Assembly: GCA_913775795.1 (NCBI GenBank)
Contig: CAJYLT010000060.1
Coordinates: forward strand, 62,001-126,000
Reading direction: 5' to 3'
Source of the DNA: an uncultured Sphingomonas sp.
Lineage (GTDB): Bacteria; Pseudomonadota; Alphaproteobacteria; Sphingomonadales; Sphingomonadaceae
Length of the DNA: 64,000 nucleotides
The notes beneath the pieces were generated by a model. The model was given only the letters and a program-made list of their open reading frames with translations. It was not told the DNA's origin and made no database searches. Positions 56,923 to 64,000 of this stretch are shown here, one piece after another. A program made the translations under genes and the position numbers. Each line of letters begins with the position of its first letter. Position 1 is the first letter of the stretch.

Positions 56923-58257
56923 ATGGCGCTGTCCCGCTCGACCCGGATTTCAATCATCGCGGCGACGCTGGTTGCGTTCACCGTGCGCGTTGCCGCGGCG
57001 CGCGGCGGGTTGTGGCTGGACGAGGCGTGGTCGGCGGTGTTGGCACGCGACGCCGGCACCGCGATCGGCGTGCTCAGGATCGGGCACGATAATAATCATA
57101 TCCTCAATAGCTGGTGGCTTCAGATTGTCGGCCGGGACGCGCCGCCGATCGCGATGCGGGCGCTGTCAATCGCCTGCGGGACCGCTGCCGTGCCCGTCGC
57201 GGCGGCGGTCGCCGGGCGGACGGGCCCGCGCGCGGCGATGCTCGCGGCATGGCTGTTTGCGCTGTCGCCCGTGCTCGTCACCTATGGATCCGAAGCGCGC
57301 GGCTACGCGCCCATGCTGCTCGCGCTGCTCATCGCCATCCTGTTGATCGGGCGCAGCATCGATGCGCCCGAGAAGTCGAAGCCGGCGATCGGCATTGCGC
57401 TTTGCCTGCTGGTGGGGACGCTGGCGCAAATGACGATGCTGTTCGCGCTCCCCGCGCTCATCGGATGGACGCTGTGGGCATGCCGGGCCGATCGGTCTGT
57501 TACGACCACCATCCGGCTGCTCGGTCCGGGCGTCGTGCTCTCGGGCGGCGCGGCCGCGGCCGTCTTTGCGGGCGGCCTTGCGATCGGCAGCTATTCGCCC
57601 TTTTCGGTGAGCGCCTGGTCGGACGGCCTCGGCGAACTTGCGCGGTACACGCTGGCGATCGGGTGGCTGCCGAAGCCGACGCTGCTCGTGCTGACGGCCG
57701 CGGGGACCGCGGCACTGGTGATCGCGGGCGCGCGCGAACACCGCGCGGCGCTCATGGGGCTGGCCGTGCTTGCCTTTCCGATCGCGGTCGCGGTGCTGGG
57801 CATCGGCAACAGTGGCCTTGCGCGCTACTATCTGATCGCCGCCGCGGTGCTGCTGCTGGCGATCGCGCAGGGACCGCGGATTGCCGCCTTGCCGCTGTCG
57901 ATCGTGGTCCTGGGCGGCAGCATCCTCGGCGACCTCGATCTCGTCCAGAACCTGCGCGCCGATCCGCGACAGGCGATCGCTGCGATGGCGAGCGCGCGAC
58001 CGACCGGCGCGACCTATGCGGTCGAGGCGCCACGCGATTCGGCGGTAGTCGAGGTTGCGGCCGCGCAGGCCGGCTACACCGCGCGATTGGTCGAGGCGCC
58101 CTGCCCCGCTGCCGACTTCCTGTTCGTCACGCGAGACGGCGACGCCCCCTTCCCCGACAGCCCGGCCCGATGCGGCGTCGCCTATGCCGCGATCGCCGGC
58201 GCGCGGACGACGGGACTGTCGGGCAATCACTGGCAGCTCTACTTGCGCGCGCGCTGA
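56923..58257 (+). CDS. GT-C type membrane glycosyltransferase (PMT/ArnT-like)
   Basis: The 444-residue protein has about ten membrane helices. An early loop with GGLWLDEAWSAVLARD carries the acidic pair typical of GT-C enzymes, and SPVLVTYGSEARGYAPMLLAL is a further typical segment. These enzymes use lipid-linked sugars to glycosylate proteins, lipids or polymers in the periplasm. The substrate is not evident. The C-terminal 80 residues form a small soluble domain. Confidence 0.8.
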   Translation: MALSRSTRISIIAATLVAFTVRVAAARGGLWLDEAWSAVLARDAGTAIGVLRIGHDNNHILNSWWLQIVGRDAPPIAMRALSIACGTAAVPVAAAVAGRTGPRAAMLAAWLFALSPVLVTYGSEARGYAPMLLALLIAILLIGRSIDAPEKSKPAIGIALCLLVGTLAQMTMLFALPALIGWTLWACRADRSVTTTIRLLGPGVVLSGGAAAAVFAGGLAIGSYSPFSVSAWSDGLGELARYTLAIGWLPKPTLLVLTAAGTAALVIAGAREHRAALMGLAVLAFPIAVAVLGIGNSGLARYYLIAAAVLLLAIAQGPRIAALPLSIVVLGGSILGDLDLVQNLRADPRQAIAAMASARPTGATYAVEAPRDSAVVEVAAAQAGYTARLVEAPCPAADFLFVTRDGDAPFPDSPARCGVAYAAIAGARTTGLSGNHWQLYLRAR

Positions 58258-58277
58258 AGCGTCGCCACACCGGCCCC

Positions 58278-59453
58278 ATGTTCATCGGCTTTGTCGAGGC
58301 GCTGCGCGCCGCGGGCGTTCCCGCCAGCCTGAAGGAGCATCTGCTGCTGCTCGAGGCGCTGGATGCCGACGTGATCGACCGGACGCCCGAGCAATTCTAT
58401 TACCTCTCGCGCGCGATCTTCGTGAAGGACGAGGCGCTGATCGACCGCTTCGACCGGGTGTTCGCGCATGTCTTTCGCGGCCTGACCGCCCCCGCGGGCG
58501 AGCAGGCGGCGATCCCGGAGGAATGGCTGCGCGCGGTCGCCGAGAAATATCTGACGCCCGAGGAGATGGCGAAGATCGAATCGCTCGGTTCCTGGGACGA
58601 GATCATGGAGACGCTGAAGCAGCGGCTGGCGGAGCAGGAAGGCCGGCACCAGGGCGGCAACAAGTGGATCGGCAGCGGCGGCACCAGCCCCTATGGCAAT
58701 TCGGGCTATAATCCCGAGGGCGTGCGGATCGGCGGCGAATCGAGGCACAAGCGCGCGATCAAGGTCTGGGACAAGCGCGAATTCGCCAATCTGGACAACA
58801 CGCGCGAGCTCGGCACCCGCAACATCAAGGTGGCGCTCCGCCGCCTGCGCCGCTTCGCGCGGGAGGGGGCGGCGGACGAGCTCGACCTCGACGCGACGAT
58901 CGCTGGCACCGCGCGGCAGGGCTGGCTCGACGTCCGGATGCGTCCCGAGCGTCACAATGCGGTCAAGCTGCTGCTCTTCCTCGACGTCGGCGGATCGATG
59001 GACCCGTTCGTCCGGTTGGTCGAGGAGCTGTTTTCCGCCGCCACGGCCGAGTTCCGGCACCTCGAATTCTTCTACTTCCACAATTGCGTGTACGAGGGCG
59101 TGTGGCAGGACAATCGCCGCCGCCATGCCGAGCGGACGCCGGTTCGTGAGATCATCCACCGCTTCGGTCCGGACTATAAGCTGGTGTTCGTCGGCGACGC
59201 GTCGATGAGCCCCTACGAACTGTCACAGCCCGGCGGATCGGTCGAGCATTTCAACGAGGAGGCGGGGCTCGTCTGGTTGCAGCGGATGACCGATAGCTGG
59301 GGCGCGGCCGCCTGGCTCAATCCGGTGCCCGAGGCCTATTGGGGCCATACCCAGTCGATCGGCCTCGTGCGCTTAGCGATGGCGGACCGGATGTATCCGC
59401 TGACGATCGCCGGGCTAGACGCGGCGATGCGCAATCTGGTTCGCAAGCGCTGA
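58278..59453 (+). CDS. VWA-domain CoxE-like protein, likely MoxR partner
   Basis: The 391-residue product has the family N-terminus FIGFVEALRAAGVPASLKEHL, a central region with WIGSGGTSPYGNSGYNPEG, and a von Willebrand A domain with a modified MIDAS motif DVGGSMDPF, where the usual first serine is glycine. That variation is common in this family. It probably works with the MoxR ATPase at 55316. The ATG at 58278 matches the family start; the longer frame is a shadow. Confidence 0.88.
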   Translation: MFIGFVEALRAAGVPASLKEHLLLLEALDADVIDRTPEQFYYLSRAIFVKDEALIDRFDRVFAHVFRGLTAPAGEQAAIPEEWLRAVAEKYLTPEEMAKIESLGSWDEIMETLKQRLAEQEGRHQGGNKWIGSGGTSPYGNSGYNPEGVRIGGESRHKRAIKVWDKREFANLDNTRELGTRNIKVALRRLRRFAREGAADELDLDATIAGTARQGWLDVRMRPERHNAVKLLLFLDVGGSMDPFVRLVEELFSAATAEFRHLEFFYFHNCVYEGVWQDNRRRHAERTPVREIIHRFGPDYKLVFVGDASMSPYELSQPGGSVEHFNEEAGLVWLQRMTDSWGAAAWLNPVPEAYWGHTQSIGLVRLAMADRMYPLTIAGLDAAMRNLVRKR

Positions 59454-59504
59454 GCGTTGACAGCGCGGCCCCGGCGCTTCAATAGCCGCCCCTCACCGCA
59501 TCGA

Positions 59505-59578
59505 GGCCCGATGGCGGAGTGGTTACGCAGAGGACTGCAAATCCTTGCACGCCGGTTCGATTCCGGCTCGGGCCTCCA
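59505..59578 (+). tRNA. tRNA-Cys (anticodon GCA)
   Basis: The acceptor arms GGCCCGA and TCGGGCC pair perfectly, followed by discriminator T and encoded CCA. The anticodon loop CTGCAAA carries GCA, and the T arm contains GGTTCGATTCC. It is 74 nt long. The cysteinyl-tRNA synthetase gene begins about 2 kb downstream. Confidence 0.97.
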
Positions 59579-59732
59579 TCTGGCGCACGCTGCGTGCGAC
59601 GAACCGTTCTTCCTGTCGACATGTTGCCGCGGTGCCACGGCGTTAACTTTTTCGCGAACCCTCGCTTCATCGGGAACAAAGCACGACTCATCCGTGTTAC
59701 GATGGTGAAACCATCACTCGGGGAGTCGGGAA

Positions 59733-59966
59733 ATGCAGCTCGGAAGCCTGCCCTTCAGTCCCAGCGGCGCGGGATATCGCATCGCCTATCGCATGAACGA
59801 GGCGAACCATTGCCCCGGGTGCGGCCGGTCGCATTGGCTGGTCGGGCGGCTGACCGCCGAATGCGCCTATTGCGCGACCGCGCTGCCGATCCGCACGGGC
59901 CAGACGTCGGGCACCGGCCTGTTTCGATCGGTCGGCCGGAAGCCGTTTGCGCCCCTCGCGGCCTGA
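59733..59966 (+). CDS. Small zinc-ribbon hypothetical protein
   Basis: The 77-residue product has two CxxC pairs, C27/C30 in HCPGCGRSHW and C44/C47 in CAYCATAL, spaced as in a treble or ribbon zinc site. The ATG has GGGGAGTCGGG upstream, and a perfect 6-bp inverted repeat (GATGGT-GAA-ACCATC, 59701-59715) sits just before it. The function is unknown. Confidence 0.72.
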   Translation: MQLGSLPFSPSGAGYRIAYRMNEANHCPGCGRSHWLVGRLTAECAYCATALPIRTGQTSGTGLFRSVGRKPFAPLAA

Positions 59967-60002
59967 TTGACCATCAGCCGCCGGCGGGGCACCACCGGCG
60001 GC

Positions 60003-61607
60003 ATGGAACGACACGACGCGCTTATCATCGGCGCGGGCCATAACGGCCTCGTCTGCGCCTGGTATCTCGGTCGCGCCGGTCTGCGCGTAAAGATGTTCGA
60101 GGCCCGCGACGTGGTGGGCGGCGCGGCCGTCACCGAAAGCTTTCACCCCGGCTTTCGGAACTCAACCGCCAGCTACACCGTCAGCCTGCTTCAGGCCCGG
60201 ATCATCGCCGACATGCGGCTGCATGAGCGCGGCCTGCGGATCGTCGAGCGGCCGCTGTCCAATTTCCTCCCCCTGCCCGATGGCCGCAGCCTGAGCCTGG
60301 GCGGGGGTATGGCGGCGACGCAGGCCGCGTTCGCGCACTTCTCGGTGCGCGATGCCGAGCGGCTGCCCGCATATTATGCCGCGGTCGAGCGGGTTGCCGA
60401 TCTGCTGCGCGACCTCGCGCTCCGCCCGCCACCGGGCGGCACTTCGATCCGTGAGGCGCTGTCGCTGGCGATGCGAGCGCGTCGAATGACGGCAGCGGCG
60501 CAGCGGGACGCCCTCGCCCTGTTCACCAAAAGCGCGCGTGAGTTTCTGTCCGGCTGGTTCGAGAGCGACCCGGTGCAGGCGGTGTTCGGTTTCGACGCGG
60601 TCGTCGGCAATCATGCCGGTCCCGACACGCCGGGCAGCGCCTATGTCCTCCTCCACCACGTGTTCGGCGAGGTGAACGGCAATCGCGGCGCATGGGGTCA
60701 TGCGATCGGTGGAATGGGCGCGATCACACAGGCGATGGCAGCGGCATGCCGTGATGCCGGCGTCGAGATCGAGGTCGACGCGCCCGTCGCGCGGGTGCTG
60801 ACCGATGGCGGCCGGGTCGCGGGCGTGCGTCTTGCCGACGGGCGCGAGGTCGCCGCAGCGCGCGTCATCGGCAATTTGGGGCCGAAGCCGCTGTTCGAGA
60901 AGCTGGTCGACCCCGCCGACCTCGACCCCGACTTCCGCACGCGCGTCGCCAGCTATGCGGTCGGCTCGGGCAGCTTTCGCATGAACCTCGCGCTCAGCGA
61001 GCTGCCCCGCTTCTCGGCCAAGCCCGACGCCGGTCCCCACCTGTCGGCGGGCATCATCATGGCCCCCAGCCTCGATTACATGGAGCGCGCCTTTGCCGAT
61101 TCGAAGGCGCTCGGCTGGTCGCGCGAGCCGATCGTCGAGATGCTGATCCCCTCGACACTCGACGACACGCTCGCGCCGGCCGGGCAGCATGTCGCGAGCC
61201 TGTTCTGCCAGCAGTTCAACCCCGTGCTGCCCGACGGCCGAAGCTGGGACGACGCGCGCGAAGCGGCGGCGGATACGATCATCGACACGATCGAAACCTA
61301 CGCTCCGGGCTTTCGTGCCAGCATCCTTGCGCGCCAGATCCATTCGCCGCTCGACCTCGAGCGCAAGTTCGGGCTGGCGGGCGGCGACATCTTTCACGGA
61401 CGCATGTCGCTCGACCAGCTGTGGGCGGCGCGGCCGGTGCTGGGGCATGGACGATATCGGATGCCGATCGCGGGTCTCTATCTTTGCGGGGCGGGCGCGC
61501 ATCCGGGCGGCGGCGTCACCGGCGCGCCGGGGTACAACGCGGCCAGGGCGATCCTTGCCGACCGGGGCTTGGCGGGGCGGCTCGGCCTGCTTAAGCGGGC
61601 GCGATGA
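60003..61607 (+). CDS. FAD-dependent oxidoreductase, phytoene desaturase-like (PYROXD2-like)
   Basis: A 534-residue flavoprotein. The FAD dinucleotide motif is IIGAGHNGLVCAWYLGRAGL, the GG motif follows in EARDVVGGAAVTE, and the C-terminal FAD part is GLYLCGAGAHPGGGVTGAPGYNAA. Without carotenoid genes nearby a role in carotenoid synthesis is unlikely. The ATG at 60003 is preferred over a TTG at 59967. Its stop overlaps the cysS start (ATGA). Confidence 0.87.
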   Translation: MERHDALIIGAGHNGLVCAWYLGRAGLRVKMFEARDVVGGAAVTESFHPGFRNSTASYTVSLLQARIIADMRLHERGLRIVERPLSNFLPLPDGRSLSLGGGMAATQAAFAHFSVRDAERLPAYYAAVERVADLLRDLALRPPPGGTSIREALSLAMRARRMTAAAQRDALALFTKSAREFLSGWFESDPVQAVFGFDAVVGNHAGPDTPGSAYVLLHHVFGEVNGNRGAWGHAIGGMGAITQAMAAACRDAGVEIEVDAPVARVLTDGGRVAGVRLADGREVAAARVIGNLGPKPLFEKLVDPADLDPDFRTRVASYAVGSGSFRMNLALSELPRFSAKPDAGPHLSAGIIMAPSLDYMERAFADSKALGWSREPIVEMLIPSTLDDTLAPAGQHVASLFCQQFNPVLPDGRSWDDAREAAADTIIDTIETYAPGFRASILARQIHSPLDLERKFGLAGGDIFHGRMSLDQLWAARPVLGHGRYRMPIAGLYLCGAGAHPGGGVTGAPGYNAARAILADRGLAGRLGLLKRAR

Positions 61608-63043
61608 ACGGCGCACCTCTCAAGCTCTACAATTCGCTTACCCGGTCGATCGAGGACTTTCGCCCGATCGACGCACAAGAGGTGCGCATCTACACCTGCG
61701 GGCCGACGGTCTATAACTACCAGCATATCGGCAACATGCGCGCGTTCCTGTTCGCCGACACGCTGGGCCGGGCGGTGCGTTGGAAGGGGTTCGGCCTGAA
61801 GCACATCATCAACATCACCGATGTCGGCCATCTGACCAGCGACGCCGACGCCGGCGACGACAAGATGGAGAAGGCCGCGCGCGCGCAACAGAAGTCGATC
61901 TGGGACGTGGCCGCGCACTACACGCAGGCGTTCAAGCTCGACGTCGAGCGGCTGAACATCACGCCGCCGGCCAAGTGGACGGTCGCCACCGAATACGTGC
62001 CGCAGATGATCGCCTTTGCCGAGACGATCGCCGAGCGGCACTGCTACGTTCTGGACAGCGGGCTCTATTTCGACGTGTCGACGGTGCCCGATTACGGCCG
62101 CCTCGCCCGCGCGGCGACCGATGCAGGCGAGAGCCGCATCGACCCGGTGGGCGGCAAGCGCAATCCGCAGGACTTCGCGATCTGGCGCACCTCCCCGCCC
62201 GACGAGCAGCGGCAGATGGAGTGGGATTCGCCCTGGGGCCGCGGGGCGCCGGGCTGGCACCTCGAATGTTCGGTCATGAGCCTTGCCGAGCTCGGCCACC
62301 CGTTCGACATTCACACCGGCGGCATCGACCACCGCGAGATCCACCATCCCAACGAAATCGCGCAGAACCAGGCGAATTGTGGCTGCACCGACGCGGAGCC
62401 CGGCTTCACCGGCGCGCGGATGTGGATGCATAACAATTTCCTGGTCGATCGCGGCGGCAAGATGTCGAAGTCGACGGGTGAGTTTCTGCGCCTCCAGACG
62501 CTGGTCGATCGCGGCATCCATCCGCTCAGCTACCGCCTGATGTGCCTGTCGGCGCATTATCGCAGCGAACTGGAGTTCACCTGGGACAATGTGATCGCGG
62601 CACAGACGCGGCTGAAGCGGCTGGTACAGACGATCGAGAAGCTGCGCGCCGCGCCCGACAAACCCTCGCGCGGGACCGCCGACCGGCACCGCGAGGCATT
62701 CGACGCGGCGATCAGCGACGACCTCAACACGCCGCGCGCGTTGCCGGTGCTGGATGAGCTTCTCGCCGACAAATCGCTGTCGCCCGCTGATCGCCTTGAT
62801 GCCGCGGCCGCGTTCGACCGCGTGCTGGGGCTTCAACTGGCAACGATCACCCGCGCCGACCTGCGCACCCGGCCGGCGGATGCCGCGATCGACGAGGTCG
62901 CTATCGAAGCGAAACTCGAGCAACGCCGCGAGGCTCGCGCGGCTAAGGACTTCTCTCGCTCCGACACCCTCCGCGACGAACTGACCACTGCCGGTGTCGA
63001 AGTAATGGACGGCGACCCGCTCGGCTGGGACTGGAAGCTCTAG
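61604..63043 (+). CDS. cysS: Cysteinyl-tRNA synthetase
   Basis: The 479-residue class I synthetase has the zinc cysteine C32 and the HIGN motif at residues 41-44 (YTCGPTVYNYQHIGN), the second zinc-site segment GWHLECSVMS with DIHTGGIDHREIHHPNE, and GGKMSKSTGEF for ATP binding. The C-terminal helical domain follows (RREARAAKDFSRSDTLRDEL). It charges tRNA-Cys. The ATG overlaps the stop of the oxidoreductase gene. Confidence 0.96.
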   Translation: MNGAPLKLYNSLTRSIEDFRPIDAQEVRIYTCGPTVYNYQHIGNMRAFLFADTLGRAVRWKGFGLKHIINITDVGHLTSDADAGDDKMEKAARAQQKSIWDVAAHYTQAFKLDVERLNITPPAKWTVATEYVPQMIAFAETIAERHCYVLDSGLYFDVSTVPDYGRLARAATDAGESRIDPVGGKRNPQDFAIWRTSPPDEQRQMEWDSPWGRGAPGWHLECSVMSLAELGHPFDIHTGGIDHREIHHPNEIAQNQANCGCTDAEPGFTGARMWMHNNFLVDRGGKMSKSTGEFLRLQTLVDRGIHPLSYRLMCLSAHYRSELEFTWDNVIAAQTRLKRLVQTIEKLRAAPDKPSRGTADRHREAFDAAISDDLNTPRALPVLDELLADKSLSPADRLDAAAAFDRVLGLQLATITRADLRTRPADAAIDEVAIEAKLEQRREARAAKDFSRSDTLRDELTTAGVEVMDGDPLGWDWKL

Positions 63044-64000
63044 CCCGCCGGCAGCGCGGCGAGCATCGCCGGGGTCAGGAGCTGGGGCAGGACGCGCGGC
63101 TCCGTAGCCCCCGGCGCGTACCACAGATAAAGCGGCACGCCCGCGCGATTGTGCTGCTCGATGAAGCGGCCCATCGCCGGGTCGCCGTTGGTCCAGTCGC
63201 CGACCAGCACCTCGACGCCGCCCTTCCTGAAGGCATCGGCGACGGTGTCCGTCTCGATCGCCGCCTTCTCGTTCACCTTGCACGCCACGCACCAATCGGC
63301 GGTGAAGTAGGCGAAGACGGGCTTTTTCTCGGCCCTGAGCGCCGCAAGTGATGCGTCGGTGAACGGCTTGGCGCCGAGCGCGCTGGCTTCTGCCGCCTCC
63401 GCCGGACGCTGTTCGATGCGAAGCGTCACGGCAAGCGCGAGGGCGATGCCGACCGCCGCCGGAACCCATGCCAAGCCCTTACCCCGCCCCTGGCGCACGC
63501 CCGTCCACCACAGCGCCAACGCGGCGACCAGCACCGCGCCCAGCCCCAGCGTCATCCCGTCGACCCCGGCCTGCTTGCCCAGCACCCAGGCGAGCGCGAG
63601 CGCGGTCAGGAACATCGGCACCGACAGGATGTGTCGAAACGTCGCCATCCATGGTCCCGGCTTCGGCATCCGCCGCCGCAGCGCCGGCACGAAGCCGATG
63701 AGCAGGAACGGGATGGCGAGGCCGAGGCCCAGGCCGAAAAAGATCGTCAGCGCCGCTGCGGTCGGCAGCACGAGCGCCGCCCCCAGCGCCGCCGCCATGA
63801 ACGGCCCGGTGCACGGCGTCGCCACGAACGCGGCAAGCGCGCCGGTCATGAACGCACCGCCCTTGCCGCTCGCCGCCATGCGATTGACCGCGCCCGGCGC
63901 CGACAGCTCGAACAGACCGGCCAGATTGAGCGCGATCGCGATGACCAGCAACAGCAGCACGAGGATGACGCGCGGGTCCTGCAACTGGAACGCCCAGCCG
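63040..64000 (-). CDS. dsbD: Thiol:disulfide interchange protein DsbD-like (3' part, truncated by window edge)
   Basis: The visible part is about 320 residues and the frame is open at base 64000 (GWAFQLQDPRVIL precedes). It has the last membrane helices of the DsbD beta domain, with ATPCTGPFMAAALGAAL carrying one of the membrane cysteines, and the C-terminal thioredoxin-like domain with YFTADWCVACKVNEK, where WCVAC is the redox site. DsbD carries electrons from thioredoxin to periplasmic disulfide reducers. Its TAG stop shares bases with the cysS TAG through a CTAG palindrome. Confidence 0.92.
   Translation of the reverse strand, partial: GWAFQLQDPRVILVLLLLVIAIALNLAGLFELSAPGAVNRMAASGKGGAFMTGALAAFVATPCTGPFMAAALGAALVLPTAAALTIFFGLGLGLAIPFLLIGFVPALRRRMPKPGPWMATFRHILSVPMFLTALALAWVLGKQAGVDGMTLGLGAVLVAALALWWTGVRQGRGKGLAWVPAAVGIALALAVTLRIEQRPAEAAEASALGAKPFTDASLAALRAEKKPVFAYFTADWCVACKVNEKAAIETDTVADAFRKGGVEVLVGDWTNGDPAMGRFIEQHNRAGVPLYLWYAPGATEPRVLPQLLTPAMLAALPAG

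Noticed and set aside
59600..59660. Possible hairpin terminator after tRNA-Cys (GCCGCGG and CCACGGC before a T-run)
   Set aside because: The loop would be only 2 nt and the stem has a mismatch, so it is too weak to call.

Overview
The window is about 64 kb of GC-rich alphaproteobacterial chromosome. Gene content and protein style (a mreBCD-PBP2-rodA rod-shape operon, pyruvate dehydrogenase E1 beta with a built-in lipoyl domain, a TonB receptor with an alphaproteobacterial look, many GTG starts and 4-bp gene overlaps) point to a member of the Sphingomonadaceae, probably Sphingomonas or a close relative. No insertion sequence, phage gene, integrase or CRISPR array was seen, and composition looks even throughout, so this reads as core chromosome with a few catabolic islands.

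Layout. 1-4922: the 3' part of mreB, then mreC, mreD, PBP2 (mrdA) and rodA, the cell-elongation machinery, followed by tRNA-Lys(CUU). 5134-11238 (minus): a four-gene operon for 5-oxoproline (pyroglutamate): ATP-dependent 5-oxoprolinase, the DUF969/DUF979 putative transporter pair, and a DUF2891 protein. 11301-13139: a YheS-like ABC-F protein. 13168-19252 (minus): a six-gene operon encoding an NupG-like permease, two Tat-exported TIM-barrel proteins, a DUF1080 (3-keto-disaccharide hydrolase fold) protein, and a two-subunit GMC-type dehydrogenase. This looks like a periplasmic 3-keto-glycoside pathway and is the most interesting locus here. 19659-22697: a large hybrid histidine kinase. 22783-27709: a cobalamin riboswitch with a btuB-btuF-btuC-btuD vitamin B12 uptake operon. 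27768-29422: an orphan LacI regulator and a cytochrome b561.

29547-44624 is mostly housekeeping or solitary genes: M16 protease, SleB-type cell wall hydrolase, a small secreted protein, a GFA protein, a UvrD/PcrA helicase, acyltransferase-3, an alpha/beta hydrolase, DUF2062, smpB, fasciclin, dapA, a soluble lytic transglycosylase and greB. 44755-51502 holds acylphosphatase, the PDH E1 alpha and beta genes, argJ, a single-domain response regulator, an RluB-type pseudouridine synthase with a long basic tail, and rsmD.

51570-59453 holds a PiT phosphate transporter with an upstream Pho-box-like site, a Phd-antitoxin-like/PAS fusion regulator, a conserved hypothetical, and a MoxR ATPase and its VWA partner separated by a CHAP hydrolase and a GT-C membrane protein; the latter two share an upstream 19-nt motif. 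59505-64000: tRNA-Cys(GCA), a zinc-ribbon microprotein, a phytoene-desaturase-like oxidoreductase, cysS, and the 3' part of dsbD, which runs off the window.

All product calls come from reading motifs and family resemblance by eye; no database search was run.
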